Shown here piece by piece: positions 22,833-36,693 of a DNA stretch of 64,000 bases. The first letter of the stretch is position 1. Each line of letters begins with the position of its first letter. This DNA is from Branchiostoma floridae (lineage: Eukaryota > Chordata > Leptocardii > Amphioxiformes > Branchiostomatidae): positions 24,965,846 through 25,029,845 of the forward strand of contig NC_049987.1 of assembly GCF_000003815.2 (NCBI RefSeq). Direction: 5' to 3'. A program made the translations under genes and the position numbers. The notes below the pieces were generated by a model. It did not search any database. It saw only the letters and a program-made list of their open reading frames with translations, and was not told the DNA's origin.

Positions 22833-25800
22833 ATGTTGCGAGTCTGCCAGAAACTTCGCGCGGCGGACGCCAAGAGTAAGAGACTGGGACTGGCGCGTAC
22901 CGAGACAGACTACCTCCGTGCCCTGCAGGACGCCATGGCGGACATGGACAGGTGTGCGGAAGTGGAGGTGCTCAAAACTCTGGGCGACGTGAACTTGGAA
23001 AAGGGAAGACTCGAGAAGAACCCGGAGATGTTTGACAGAGCCATGGTGTTGTACAGGACCGCACTGCTCCGGTGTAAAGACGCAGATGTGGGAGACAGTC
23101 TAGAATACCGTTACCACTATGCAGAAAAACTAAGGTTAGGAAAGGGATCAACCGTTACAAGTAGTTACGAGCCCCTTACTAACGCTAACAGAATGTCTTC
23201 GCTCGCTAAAGTAGCCGAGAAGTTCCTACACCTGGACAGAAAATTGACTGTTGGTGGCAACAAGGAGTCGTTACTGATTGAATATACCAAGTTAGTGGTA
23301 GAAGGGATCGCGAACGACGACAACATGTTAGAGGTGGAAGCGATCAAGAGTCTCGGTGACGTGTACCTGAAAAGAGGAACAGAAACTAGAGACGCGCCAT
23401 GTTTGACTAAGGCCACCGCTCTGTACAACACTGCACTGGCACGGTGTGAGGGGGTACAGGGCACAGTGGCACTCATTCACCGCTTACTATACACAGCAAA
23501 AATCAGACAAGGGACCATGAGGAGTGGAAATAAGGTAATCATTTCCATTTCATCTTGTACAAACTCATCATGAAAGCTCATTAATTCAACCCACAGTGAA
23601 AGTAGAAATTTATCCTCGTCTGACTTACTTAAGCATGTGTTACATGGAATCGTTACCCTCTCATCATGTTGTTTGCCGACAAAGATAGATTTTAATGTTT
23701 TTTTTTGTGTCATTGTTGCTGCTGAAGAGTCGTAGGCACAGAGTACAACAACAACAGGGTCGCGTGCGGTCACGGGACTTCCCAGTGACGTCACCCAGCA
23801 CTGATGTCATCGGTGACCCAAAAGGTCGACGGTCTGATAAGTAAGCACAGCAGTGGTAATGTTTGCTTTGTCGCTAGCGCTACAAGTAACAAAAGAGACT
23901 TGCTGTTTACATAAATACTGGCTAAGAAAGGATTAATTTTGACACCGATCTCTTGTATATGTTGTTGTGCATTCAGTCTTGTTCACTATATTCTACTCCG
24001 CATTTCCAGAAGGAAATTACCTCAGACTTTGAATAACGGGTGAATCTGATTGGATTAGCTACTAAATCACTTGTGGTTTAGATGTGAATTAAGACTACAT
24101 AATCTTTAGTGCAAATCATCAAGGAAATTTGATGAAAGCTCCTTGATATCGTTTTCTATCCACTGTATAAGATAAATATAGAATACAACACGGTGTATTC
24201 CGTATCACCCAAGGTATCAGCCCGACCGCGGGTCGGATCGCATGGCGGCCGAAGGCCCGAGTGTGATCCGACCCGCGGGAGGGCTGGGACCGAGGGTGAT
24301 GCGGAATACACCGTGTTGTATTTTATTAAGGTCATACCCACATGAGAAAACCCATGTTTTGATGCGATATGCGCCAGAAGTTGAACAAATTTGGTGCCCT
24401 CGAACAACTTAGTATTGCAACAGTAATGTTCCAACGTCCGAATCAGGTATTCGAAGTTTCGATGGTGCCGCACTCGGCCCACTCGAAACAGTTTGATTTA
24501 TTCGAATGGAGCCCGTGTGATAAGCCCGGGCCGTACGGAAAGTTATCACCCGGCCCGGAACACCCGTATCGAACGTTTTCGCGTCACAGGTACCACGTTA
24601 AGTTATGTATCAATGGCCCAGTATAGGGGTATAGCCGGGGGTATAGCAAGGATATCAACTTGAAAGTTCATCTGTGTTGGTAAAAGTCATTCTTGAACTA
24701 GTTAAACTGTAATATCCCAAATTTTGTTGAGTCCAATTTTTGTGTTGGATATTACAGTCTAACTATAAGTTCAAGTAGCCCTGATACTGTTATCGACACC
24801 TGTACCATCCTCGCCCCTTCAGATCTTACCAGGAGCACCTGACTACAGGGGACCGCGCACTGGCTGATGGGAAGCTGGACGTGGCAGAACAGAACTTTGC
24901 ATCTGCGCTCAGACTGATTCACGGTGCGTCATTTCATTGTGACTCCATAACTATTCTCCAAGCAGAGGTTGGGTCGGGGGATATATATATCAGGATAACA
25001 GTCCTATATGAGAATGACAGTCTCTGCCACATACATACATGTAGGGCATATCTGTAAGCTGACTCAGGTGTGTTGCAGAGTTCTTTTCGCAGGATCCGAT
25101 TTTCTTCTGCCATGCGCATCAGTCTGGTTTCTCCTGACAGTCTGGTTTCTCCTGAGTTTAGCTGCCTGGACAGTGTGGACAGGGGACAGTAGTGACCGGA
25201 ATTTGGTACCCTCAGGGGAGCGTGATTCCGACCCAACATCTGCTTGGAGAATGTCCTTACCCAGCTTTCTCTCTGACTTTGTCCATGGACGATTATTCTA
25301 ATTCAAGAAACTTTGACAATGGCTTGCTTACAGAAAACTCGGGAAATTCCATTCCACTGATAGCGGCATTAGCAAAGTGCACATTTTCAACCGTAGACTG
25401 AAATTCTCATCATATAAGCAATGCAATTTCAGCGTTTCTTCATTCAGAAAATCTTCGTCATAGCTTATATATTTGCTTGTGAAAAAAAGTTTTACTTTTC
25501 AAAACTAAGAATGTTGGTTCATGGAATCATTGAAAGAAAAGTTCGGAATGCCCACTTGACAAACTAATGAATATTGACTGTCCATACAGATCCTAATAAA
25601 CCCGATCGGTGTAGAGAAGCCGACTGTCTGTGCAGACTGGGTGACGTCTACGTCCAGCGAGGCAAGAGAACAAAAGAAGGTAGGAAATTCACACAAGCAG
25701 CAGCTCTGTACAACGCAGCCATGGCAAGAACAGGCAAAATTAAACACAGTGTGACAAGAAGACTGCAGGAGATAGAGACATGGTTTCTCCTTTACACGGC

Positions 25801-28228
25801 AAATGTGGAAACAAAACCTGCTCCCTCTGATTTGGCCACACGCCATAAGAAGCAGTTAGATGAGATGCGCACGCGTGCAAAGTCAGAACTGGACGCCATT
25901 GACCAGCAACACAATCCGTACCAACACGACGAGGACGATCCAGTCATGATAACAGTCGAGGCTGAGAGAGCTGAAGCAGTCAAGGCTTTATTCAAGAACA
26001 TCGCCAAGGATAGACAGATGCTTATCGAGGACCTTGTTGATGAATGTATTGCCACACTCGGCCCACCTCCGTGTAAGTACGCTTTCATCGGGTTAGGCTC
26101 ACAGGCAACAGAACTGGTCACGCCCTACTCCGACCTGGAGTTCGCCATCCTGATTGAGGATGGGAAGGACAATGACGTCACAAGGCGGTACTTCCTCAAC
26201 CTCACACACTACCTACACCTGAAAGTCATCAACCTCGGAGAGACCATCCTCCCAACAATGGCCATCCCTTCCTTGAACGATTTTTCAGCGAAAGACTGGT
26301 TCTTTGACTCCGTCACACCGCGTGGATTTGCCTTTGACGGCTTCATGCCATGGGCTAGTAAGACTCCATTTGGAAGAGACCAGACCGAGACCAAGCCTCC
26401 CGTTAGCCTTATCCAGACCCCTGCCGAAATGGCAAAGTTTCAGCGGCGAGACGTTTCTGTGGCAGAAGGGTATCACCTGTCCGACATCCTCAGACGAGTT
26501 GTTTTCCTGACAGGAGAACAAGCCCTCGTGACCGATTACATGAAAAAACTCAGGGAAGTCACTACGGGTGATCTACGCTCGCTTTTCCAATCCCGTCTGT
26601 CTGCAGCGCAAATCTTGAAGGATAACAGGGAGCAGTTTGACACCCTCGAGCCAACCGGACAACTGATAAATGTCAAGAAAGACATCTATCGTTTTCCGGG
26701 TGTAGCCATTGAAGTACTAGCTTTGTGCTGTCAGATCACCCTTGCTAGCACGTGGAGCGTGATAGATCAATTAAAAGAAATGCGACAGATCCATGAAGAG
26801 AATGCCGCCCACCTTAGAGTTCTTACCAGCATTTCGGCAGAGCTCCGGTTAAGAACATATTTGAATAACAAGGGACAACAAGACAGTATGTCCCCTCTTA
26901 CCCAGATGAAATACCAGTCAAAACCGCAAGAGGTATCTGATACTACACTGAGTTCAGTATTCCAAATTCTAGACGTACAAGTTATTTTTAGATACTACTG
27001 TAGGGCAATCCCTTTGAAGAAATGTATGCCAGAAAGTTTGCAGGGTAAACCGAAAAGTGTGCTGAAAACGACAATCTTTGACACCTCCCATGAATGTAGA
27101 GGCAGAATATCTAGAAAACTATGTCTGTATGGTAGAGCCAAACACCATCTGGAAGCAGCATTAGCGGACGCCGGAAGCGACATGATCAAACGTTCGGCAA
27201 TACTTGAAGAATTGGGGACTCTCTGGGCGTTCTTTGATGATTGTAAAACAGGAGTTAGTGTCTTTGAAGAGTCACTTAGGGTGCGTAAAAGTATCTATGG
27301 AGACAACACGGCACATCCGCACATTGCCACGTCACTAAACAACCTAGGATTATCTTGGGGTGAACTTGGTGATCACAAGAAAGCTATCAGTTACTTCGTA
27401 CAGTCATTAACGATGAAGAAAACAATCTATGGAGACAACACGGCACATCCGGACATTGCCAGGTCACTAAACAACCTTGGATTGGTTTGGAGTAAACTCG
27501 GTGATAACAAGAAAGCTATCAGCTTAAACCAACAGTCACTATCGATGCAGAAAACTATCTATGGAGACAACACGGCACATCCGGACATTGCCATGTCACT
27601 ACACAACCTTGGATGGTCTTGGTGCAAAATCGGTGATTCCAAAAAAGCTATCGGCTACTACAAACAGTCACTATCGATGACGAAAACTATCTATGGAGAC
27701 AACACGGCACATCCGGACATTGCCGTGTTACTAGACACCCTTGGATTGTCTTGGAGTGAACTTGGTGATTACAAAAAAGCTATCGGCTACTTCCAACAGT
27801 CACTATCGATGAGGAAAACTATCTACGGAGACAACACAGCACATCCGGACATTGCCGGGTCACTACACAACCTTGGATCATCTTGTTGTAAACTCGGTGA
27901 TAACAAGAAAGCTATCGGCTACTTCCAACAGTCACTATCGATGCAGAAAACTATCTATGGAGACAACACGGCACATCCGGACATTGCCACGTCACTTAAC
28001 AACCTTGGATCGTCTTGGAGTGAACTCGGTGATAACAAGAAAGCTATCGGCTACTACCAACAGTCACTATCGATGCAGAAAACTATCTATGGAGACAACA
28101 CGGCACATCCGGACATTGCCAAGACACTTTACAACCTGCAATTATCATGGACTAACATAGGTGATCACCAGACAGCGATGGAGTACAGGCAACAATTACA
28201 GAATATGCAGAGGGCTTTTGAAGTGTGA
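22833..28228 (+). CDS. NTase-TPR gene 2 (four exons, 7 C-terminal TPRs)
   Basis: Exons 22833-23534, 23728-23840, 24823-24923 and 25590-28228 give 1184 residues with the same intron phases (0, 2, 1) as gene 1. Exon 1 holds two TPR-like modules (LKTLGDVNLEKG, IKSLGDVYLKRG). Exon 4 starts with a third (CRLGDVYVQRG), then GSQATELVTPYSDLE at about residue 475, the helical domain (IEVLALCCQITLASTW) and seven 44-residue TPRs from about 863, the shortest array of the four. The tail QRAFEV precedes TGA. The NTase signature G-S and D-x-E are intact. Two parts group with gene 3 rather than with its flank partner gene 4: the exon 1 end (ALIHRLLYTAKIRQGT) and exon 4 up to about residue 640 (FLTGEQALV, LREVTTGDLRS). 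Role as for gene 1: predicted nucleotidyl transfer plus TPR binding, substrate unknown. Confidence 0.85.
24183..24597. mobile_element. Palindrome-ended MITE in intron 2 of gene 2
   Basis: 24183-24330 forms a GC-rich inverted repeat starting ATACAACACGGTGTATTCCG; the element then runs to GCGTCACAGGTA near 24592. Gene 4 lacks it at the matching site (AGATAAAGTTATG near 44875), so it is a gene-specific insertion. A shorter reverse copy lies at 2497-2850. Confidence 0.75.
24953..25252. mobile_element. CTCCAAGCAGAGGTT element in intron 3 of gene 2
   Basis: Same position and ends as in gene 1 but about 300 bp long, without the TA-centred insert. The ends extend to AGGTTGGGTCGG and its complement. 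Confidence 0.8.
27260..28185 (+). repeat. 132-bp TPR coding array, 7 units
   Basis: Seven in-frame units; the last carries the divergent cap LQLSWTNIGDHQTAMEY that ends every array in the cluster. Confidence 0.9.
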
Positions 28229-30487
28229 AGCTCGTTATGGATCTAAAGTAATCGGCTATGAGAATTTTTCTGCAATGGTGACAATGAAATAAAATGTGAC
28301 AACATATATCTTATATGTTAATTATGTATGGCGATCTGTTATTTGATTAAACAATACCATGGAATCACTGTATATTCTATACCCCAGATATTGTTTGTGC
28401 TGCTTAAAGAAAGTTTTACTGAAATCTTCCCTCTACAGCTTACCTTCGTCTTACACCAAGCGTCAAAACAATATCAATGCAGAATTTTGGTAATGTAACG
28501 TTATAGTGATTTTTTTCTGTCAGTTGGCAAATAAATGAATTTGGAGTGGTTCGATATCTTAGTACGCAAAAAATGCTACCTACACATAATGAAACTGTCC
28601 AAATGTCGAGTAGAACCTGGAAGGGACGTCACAAGTGGCATGGCAAGTAAAGGCACGAGGTGGGCGTGGCACTTTATGAACTTTGTTCATTATGTGTTTG
28701 ACTGTTCTTGACGGATGACTGTAGCACTTCTGCTATTAGTTGTTTTGTCACTAGGGGTCCATTACTGAAGAAATATGTGACTATCACCAACTCAAAAACA
28801 TCGTGAACACTCGAACACGTTTTCTCCTTAAGCAGAACCAAATCACTGCAGTAATTGGGCAGGTTAAGTTTCGAAATGTTATTAGAAAATTGTACCATTT
28901 AAGAATCTTCTGGTTCACTCGGTTCAGATCCAACACTAGTAACTTATAGTTAAAGAGAATGCATGCAGGGTAAAGTAAAATTTTGGGACTTAGTAAAGCA
29001 TTAATTTGTGAAATGTTTGATGCTCTACATATCATGCAATTAAAATGTCATCGGAATGGCCTATAACTTCAATGAATTTTGGGCGATCTTCATTTGTATT
29101 CACGCCTTTTTATCTCCATATACATGTAGTAGAAACAGGCCATGTACGGTGGATATGAGTTATTTGCCTCGCCCTCAATCAAATTGTAACATTTTGTTCT
29201 AACCAACATATCCCTGTCTCTCAACTAATGTGTCAAAAACACACCACACACAAGGTACAAGTAGTTTAATCAATCTTATGTACAAGACCAATGATATAAC
29301 ACACGTGTACAGCAAGGATTCCATAAAAACCTGACTGCATTCAAAAGCAAGAAATCACTTTATACATGTACATGTATGCACCAAACTTAAAATACTTAGG
29401 TCCACCACATATATAAGAAAAACACACACTGCAATAAAAAATACTTTTGATGTTAAATTTTGAAATGAGACCGATATGCTAAAAATGCTGTATACGTACA
29501 AAAAGTAGAAGACTTGATCAATATCAATTACCCAAGAAGTAGTGGTAAAATGTCAAGGGACTAGGTAGGTAGGTAGGTAGGTAGTGGTAAAAAGGGTAAA
29601 GTTGCCCCCATAGCCGTTTTGAGCCTGTAGGGGTAGTGTGTTGTTATCCACTGTGTCTAGGGCACGGTGCTGGAAGTCGAAGTCCATCCCTCTCCTTCCA
29701 CTGCCTTTTACCTCCCCAACCGAAGTCAGGAACCCATTTTTTACACCTGGGTGAAGTGAGGAAAGTCATGTCAAGTGCCTTTCCCAACATCTGTGGCATG
29801 TCAGGGGATTCAAACCAAAGCCTTTGGGTTCTGGGCCGAACACCCTAACCATTACGCCAACCTGACGCCACATAAAGTAGTGGTAAAGTTTATAACACAA
29901 CTGGTAAGATCACCAACTGGTAAAAGTGTACTATCTAAAAGAAGTACAAATATTAAAAATCATTAACACATACATTGTACAAAACCGCTTATCTTAGCCA
30001 TTTAGCCTATAGTGAAGTTGTCTTCTTCACACAATACTTTGTGCCTGATTCTTCAACGCCAGTGACTGCAGTGTAGTGCAGAGGCGGCGGTACTATTTTT
30101 CAGTTGTGTGGGCGAAAATTTTGCATATTGCCTAATCGAGTGCCGAATGCACGAAGCGTCGCGCCTGTAAATTTTTAAAATCTTGCCAAAACTGTTGTGA
30201 TCGATATATATGCTCATATGACCTTTCTCATGATTTGACCTGTAATCGACCTCCATCATGATTCGACCTCCATAGTGGACTGATCCATTAGGACAGGGGG
30301 TGAAATCCTGACTGTAGCTCGTTAAAATGCCGGAGTTGAACTCGGGCCTTTTTAACCAAACAAACCTGACAAATCCAGCTTTGCACTGGGGGTAAAACCT
30401 TGAGATTGAAATGTAGGTAAATGTGTTTTTAAGTGATTGTTTTGCATGGCTTAACCATTCCATTTAGGAGCCCCTCCCCTATAATAA
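28229..30487 (+). other. 3' flank of gene 2 and spacer, no gene seen
   Basis: AATAAA lies at 28288-28293. The sequence to about 29990 matches the flank of gene 4 (49210-50880) and is the uninterrupted reference for the elements at 1408 and 17660. A GTAGG tandem tract occurs near 29562-29583. From about 30000 to 30480 I recognise nothing; a 136-codon minus-strand ORF there has no recognisable domain. Confidence 0.55.
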
Positions 30488-30590
30488 ATCAAACAGGTCT
30501 GGTTTCACAGCGGTGATTTGTCAGTGAGCGAGTGCTGTCTTGTGTAACGGTCTTAGTGAGGTCTTATTGTAGAACTCCCAAGCATCCAAA
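30488..30590 (+). promoter_or_regulatory. Class A 5' flank of NTase-TPR gene 3
   Basis: Matches 9032-9126 of gene 1 (ATCAAACAGGTC, GTTTCACAGCGGTGAT, and AGAACTCCCAAGCA against ACAACTCCCAAGTA) and ends in CCAAAATGTTGCG. Confidence 0.55.
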
Positions 30591-33500
30591 ATGTTGCGAG
30601 TCTGCCAGAAACTTCGCGCTGCGGACGCCAGGAGTAAGAGACACGGACTAGTGCGTGCCGAGACAGACTACCTCCGTGCCCTGCAGGACGCCATGGCGGA
30701 CATGGACAGGTGTGCGGAAGTGGAGGTGCTCAAAACTCTGGGCGACGTGAACTTGGAAAAGGGAAGACTCGAGAAGAACCCAGAGATATTTGACCGAGCC
30801 ATGGTGCTGTACAGGACCGCACTGCTTCGGTGTAAAGACGCAGGTGTGGGAGACAGTCTAGAACACCGTTACCACTATGCAGAAAAACTAAGGTTAGGGA
30901 AGGGATCAACCGCTACAAGTAGTTACGAGCCCCTTTCTAACGCTAAGAGAATGTCTTCTCTCGCTAAAGTAGCCGAGAAGTTCCAACACCTGGACAGAAG
31001 ATTGACTGTTGGTGGCAACGAAAAGTCTTTACTGATAGAATATACCAAGTTAGTAATAGAAGGGATCGTAAACGACGACAACACGTTAGAGGTGGAAGCG
31101 ATCAAGAGTGTCGGTGACGTGTACCTGAAAAGAGGAACAGAAACTAGAGACGCGCCATGTTTGACTAAGGCCACTGCTCTGTACAACACTGCACTGGCGC
31201 GGTGTGAGAGGGTCCAGGGTAAAGTGGTACTCATTCACCGCTTACTGTACACAGCAAAAACCAGGCAAGGAACCAAGAGGAGTAGAAATAAGGTAACCAT
31301 TCCCATTTCATGCTGCACAATTCGCCGCTCCTTGATTCAAACCACAATGAAATTGAGAATTCATCTTTGTCTGACTTACTTAAGCATGTGTTACATGGAA
31401 TCGTTAGTCTCTCGTCATGTTGTTTGCTGACAAGGTTAGATTTTAATGTTGTTTCTATGTCGTTGTTGCTGCTGAAGAGTCGTAGGTACAGAGTACAACA
31501 ACAACAGGGTCACGTGCGGCCACGGGACTTCCCAGGGACGTCACCCAACGCTGATGTCATCGGTGACTCAAAAGGTCGACGGTCTGATAAGTAAGCACAG
31601 CAGTGGTAATGTTTGCTTTGTCGCTAGTGCTACATGTAACACGAGATTTGCTGTTTCATAAATGCTTGCTATTTGAAAGAAGGATTCATATAAGTTTGAC
31701 ACCGATTTCTTGTATATGTGGTTGCGTATTCAAGTCTTGTTCATTATATTCTACTACGCATTTCCAGAAAGACATTACCCCTTGACATTGAATAACGGTG
31801 ATTCCGATTAGATTAGCTACTAAACCACTAATGTTTTAGATGTGAATTAAGACTTTAATCTGTAGTGTATATCATCATACATGATGAAAGCTCCTTGATA
31901 TCGTTATCTATCCACTGTAGAAGATAAAGTTATGTATCAATGACGTAGTATATAAAGTTCATTTGTGTTGGTAGAAGCCATTCTTAAACTAGTTAAAATG
32001 TGATATCCAGTCCAATTTTTGTGTTGGATATTACAGTCTAACTACTTCAAGTAGCCTTGATTATCGACACCTGTACCATTCTCGCCCCTTCAGGTCTTAC
32101 CAGGAGCACCTGACTACAGGGGACCGCGCACTGGCTGATGGGAAGCTGGACGTGGCAGAACAGAACTTTGCATCTGCGCTCAGACTGATACATGGTGCGT
32201 AACTTATTGTGACTCCATACCTATTCTCCAAGCACAGGTTGGGTCGGGGATATAGTAAGTGTGCTGCGCAGAAAAGTAAGTGTCTCACGCAGAAAAAAGT
32301 AAGTGTCATGAGCAGAAAAGTGAGTGTCTTGAGCAGAAAAAAAGTAGGTGTCTTGAGCAGAAAAAAAGTGTGTTTTGCAAAATAAGTAAGTGTCTTGAGC
32401 AGAAAAGTAAGTGTCTTGCAAATTGTTCCTATCGGCCACGGTACTGCCGATTTTAGCTGCCTGGACAGTGAGGACAGGGATAGTAGTGACCGGAATTTGG
32501 TACCCTCAGGGGAGCAGTATTTAAGGAATTCCGACCCAACCTCTGCGTGGAGAATATTCATACCCAGATTTCTGTTCAACTCTGTCCATGGGCAAGACGA
32601 TTATTTTAATTCAAGAAACTTTGACAATGACAAGATTACAGAAAACTCTGGCCATTCCATTTATAGCGACATTAGCAAAGTGCACATTGTCAACCGTAGC
32701 AAATTCTCATCATATAAGCAATGCAATTTTGCGTTTCTTCATTCAAGAAATCTTCGTCATAGCTTATATATTTGCTTGTGAAAAAAAGTTTTACTCTTCA
32801 AAACTAAGAAGTTTGGTTCATGTAATCATTGAAAGAAAAGTTCGGAATGCCCACTTGACGAACTAATGAATATCTACTGTCCATACAGATCCTAATAAAC
32901 CCGATCGGTGTAGAGAGGCCGACTGCCTGTGCAGACTGGGGGACGTCTACGTCCAGCGAGGCAAAACAACAAAAGAAGGTAGGAAATTCACACAGGCAGC
33001 AGCTCTGTACAACGCAGCCATGGCAAGGACAGACGATAATAAACAAAGTGTGACGAGAAGACTGCAGGAGATAGAGACATGGTTTCTCCATTACACGGCA
33101 AATGTGGAAGCAAAACCCGTTTCTCCTGATTCGACCATACGTCATAAGAAGCAGTTAGAACAGATGCGCACGCGTGCTAAGTCAGAGCTAGAAGCCATTG
33201 ACCAGCAACACAATCCGTACCAATACGACGAAGATGATCCAGTCATGATAACAGTCGAGGCTGAGAGAGCTGAAGCAGTCAAGGCTTTATTCAAGAACAT
33301 CGCCAAAGATAGACAGATGTTTATTGAGGACCTTGTTGATGAATGTATTGCCACACTCGGTCCTCCTCCGTGTAAGTACGCTTTCATCGGGTTGGGGTCA
33401 CAGGCCACAGAACTGGTCACACCCTACTCTGACCTGGAGTTCGCCATTCTGATTGAGGACGGGAAGGACAATGACAACACAAGGCGGTACTTCATCAACC

Positions 33501-35791
33501 TCACACACTACCTACACCTGAAAGTCATCAACCTCGGAGAGACCATTCTCCCATCGATGGCCATCCCCTCCTTGAACGATTTTCCAGAGAAAAACTGGTT
33601 CTTTGACTCTGTCACACCGCGTGGGTTTGCCTTCGACGGCTTCATGCCATGGGCTAGTAAGACTCCGTTTGGAAGAGACCAGACCAAGACCAAGCCTCCC
33701 GTCAGCCTTATCCAGACCCCTGCCGAAATGGCAAAGTTTCAGCGGCTAGACGTTTCTGTGGCAGAAGGGTATCACCTGTCCGACATCCTCAGACGAGTTG
33801 TTTTCTTGACAGGAGAAGAGGCCCTCGTGACTGATTACATGACAAAACTCAGGGAAGTCACTACGGGTGATCTACGCTCGCGTTCCCAGTCCCGTCTGTC
33901 TGCAGCGCAACTCTTGGAGGATAACTTAGAGCATTTTGCCACCCTCGAGCCAACCGGACAACTGTTAAACATCAAGAAAGACATCTATCGTTTCCCGGGC
34001 GTAGCCATTGAAGTACTAGCTTTGTGCTGTCAGATCACCCTCGCCAGTACGTGGAGTGTGATAGATGAATTAGAAGAAATGGGAAATATCCGTGAAGAGA
34101 ATGCCGCCCACCTTCGAGTTCTGACCAGCATCTCGGCAGAGCTCCGGTTAAGAACGTACTTGAATAACAGGGGACAACAAGACAGTATGTCCCCTCTTAC
34201 CCAGATGAAATACCAGTCAAAACCACAAGAGGTCTCCGACACTACCCTGAGTTCAGTATTCCAAATTCCTAACATACAAGTTATCTTTAGATACTACTGC
34301 AGGGCAATCCCTTTGAAGAAATGTATACCACACAGTTTGCAGGGTAAACCGAAAAGTGTACTGAAAGCGACAATCTTAGATACCTCCCATGAATGTAGAG
34401 GTCGAATATCTAGAAACCTATGTCTGTATGGTAGAGCCAAACACCATCTGGAAACAGCATTAGCGGACGCCGGAAGTGACATGATCAAACGTTCGGAAAT
34501 ACTTGAAGAACTGGGGACTCTCTGGGCGTTCTTTGATGATAGTAAAACTGGAGTTAGTGTCTATGAAGAGTCACTTAGGGTGCGTAAAACTATCTATGGA
34601 GACAACACGGCACATCCGGATATTGCCGCGTCACTACACAACCTTGGATTGTCTTGGTTTGAACTCGGTGATAACAAAAAAGCTATCAGTTACTTCGAAC
34701 AATCATTATCGAAGATGAAAACTTTGTATGGAGACAACACGGCACATCCGGGCATTGCCATATCACTACACAGCCTTGGATCGGCTTGGAGTAAACTCGG
34801 TGATTACAGGAAAGCTATCGGCTACTTCAAACAGTCACTATCGATGCAGAAAACTTTCTATGGTCACAACACGGCACATCCGGACATTGCCGCGTCATTA
34901 AACAACCTTGGAACGTCTTTGAGTGAACTCGATGACAACAGGAAAGCTATCGGCTACTTCAAACAGTCACTATCGATGATGAACACTACCTATGGAGACA
35001 ACACGGCACATCCGCACATTGCCGCGTCACTAAACAACCTTGGATTGTCTTTGAGTAAACTCGGTGATCACAAGAAAGCTATCGACTACTACCGACAGTC
35101 ACTATCGATGAGGAAAACTATCTATGGAGACAACACGGCACATCCGGACATTGCCGGGTCACTAAGCAACCTTGGATCGTCTTGGTTTGAAGTCGGTGAT
35201 AACAGGAAAGCTATCAGCTACTACCAACAGTCACTATCGATGAGGAAAACTATCTATGGTCACAACACGGCACATCCGGACATTGCCGCGTCACTAAAGA
35301 ACCTTGGATCGTCTTGGAGTAACCTCGGTGATAACAGGAAAGCTATCGGCTACTACGAACAGTCACTATCGATGAGGATAACTATCTATGGAGACAACAC
35401 GGCACATCCTGGAATTGCTATGTTACTAAATAACATTGGATCGACTTGGCATAAATTCGGTGATTACAAGAAAGCTATCAGCTACTACCAACAGTCATTA
35501 TCGATGCAGAAAACTATTCATGTAGACAACACTGCACATCCGGACATTGCCGCGTCACTAAACAACCTCGGATCATCTTGGGGTAACCTGAGGGATTACA
35601 AGAAAGCTATCAGCTACTTCCAACAGTCACTATCGATGCAGAAAACTATTCATGGAGACAACACGGCACATCCGGACATTGCCAAGACACTTAACTGCCT
35701 GCAATTAGCATGGACCGAGATTGGTGATCATCAGAGAGCGATGGAGTACAGGCAACAATTAGAGAATATGCAGCGTGCGTTTGATATGTGA
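30591..35791 (+). CDS. NTase-TPR gene 3 (four exons, 9 C-terminal TPRs)
   Basis: Exons 30591-31292, 31478-31590, 32094-32194 and 32889-35791 give 1272 residues with phases 0, 2, 1. Layout as in the sister genes: TPR-like modules, NTase signature GSQATELVTPYSDLE at about 475, helical domain (IEVLALCCQITLASTW), nine 44-residue TPRs from about 863, and the end QRAFDM. Flanks and the later part of the helical domain (KCIPHSLQGKPKSVLKATIL) match gene 1. Exon 1 and the first half of exon 4 (FLTGEEALV, REVTTGDLRS, EAIDQQ) match gene 2. One TPR has LDDNRKAI for LGDNRKAI and another LRDYKKAI, both losing the usual TPR glycine 15. The sequence is intact throughout. Confidence 0.85.
32223..32555. mobile_element. 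CTCCAAGCAGAGGTT element in intron 3 of gene 3, with a tandem core
   Basis: Same site as in the sister genes, about 333 bp. Its core (about 32265-32415) is a run of imperfect units of roughly 20-22 bp, AAGTAAGTGTCTTGAGCAGA, not seen in the other three copies. Confidence 0.8.
34560..35750 (+). repeat. 132-bp TPR coding array, 9 units
   Basis: Nine in-frame 132-bp units ending in the LQLAWTEIGDHQRAMEY cap. The last two full units share KTIH in place of KTIY, suggesting one was copied from the other. Confidence 0.9.
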
Positions 35792-36693
35792 CGCTCGTTA
35801 TGGATCTAAATCAAATTGTAAGCAATCGGCTGTAAATGAGAATTTTTTTCTGCAATGGTGAAAATTAAATAAAGTGTGACAACATATTCCATATGTGTTA
35901 ATTATGTATAACGATCAGGTATTTAATCAAACAATATCATGGAATCAATGTTTACTCTATACCTTAGGTATTGTTTGTGCTGCTTGAACAATGTTTTACT
36001 GAAATCTTCCCTCTACAGTTTACCTTCATCTAACACCAAACGTCAAAACTATTTCAAAGCAAACTTTTGATAATGAATAATGATATTTGCACAGTTTCAA
36101 GAAAGTTTACGAGTCAATCCATTTTGATTGGTCGGATATTGTTAACGAAACGTTCGAATTCCACCATTTCTGAGTAGAAGCCGGAAGTGACGTCACAGGT
36201 GGCCTGGCAAGTAAAGGCACGAGGTGGGCGTGGTACTTTATGAACTTTGTTTTGCCTCGCCTTATTGTTTGGACAACAATTCTTTACCAAAGAGGGCTCG
36301 TATACAGTAGGAGTCATTTCAATCTGAATATCATCATTCCTGCTTTGAACACCTTTGTTATACATATAATATAATGGTAAATTTCTTCATCTTGCTTTGT
36401 ATGTAAAACTAACCTTGTTTCAGACTTGCTAATAAATGTGCAAGATCAAGTTGTAAGATTGACGTTGGAGAAGAAAGGGCTTTGTGCATAGCTGGACTTT
36501 GAATTTCCTCTGTCAAACTCAGGATTAAAAACATCTATACATGTACACCTACATGTTTCTTCAACTATACCTAGTGTCAGTTTGTCTTTTTTAAATGTGT
36601 TTAATGATCTAACAATCTTCCTCAGTCTGTTCTAATGCGAAAACAAAACCTCATTGACTGTTCAGACAACTGAAATGATGCAACTGTACACTT
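35792..36693 (+). other. 3' flank of gene 3
   Basis: AATAAA at 35868-35873. Homologous to 16490-17340 after gene 1; the match breaks at about 36693, where a LINE fragment begins. Confidence 0.6.

Noticed and set aside
27852-28160. Alternative-frame ORF across the TPR array
   Set aside because: A by-product of the 132-bp periodicity; the TPR frame is clearly the coding one.
30053-30463. 136-codon minus-strand ORF between genes 2 and 3
   Set aside because: No recognisable domain, no splice context, not conserved at the equivalent place in other copies.
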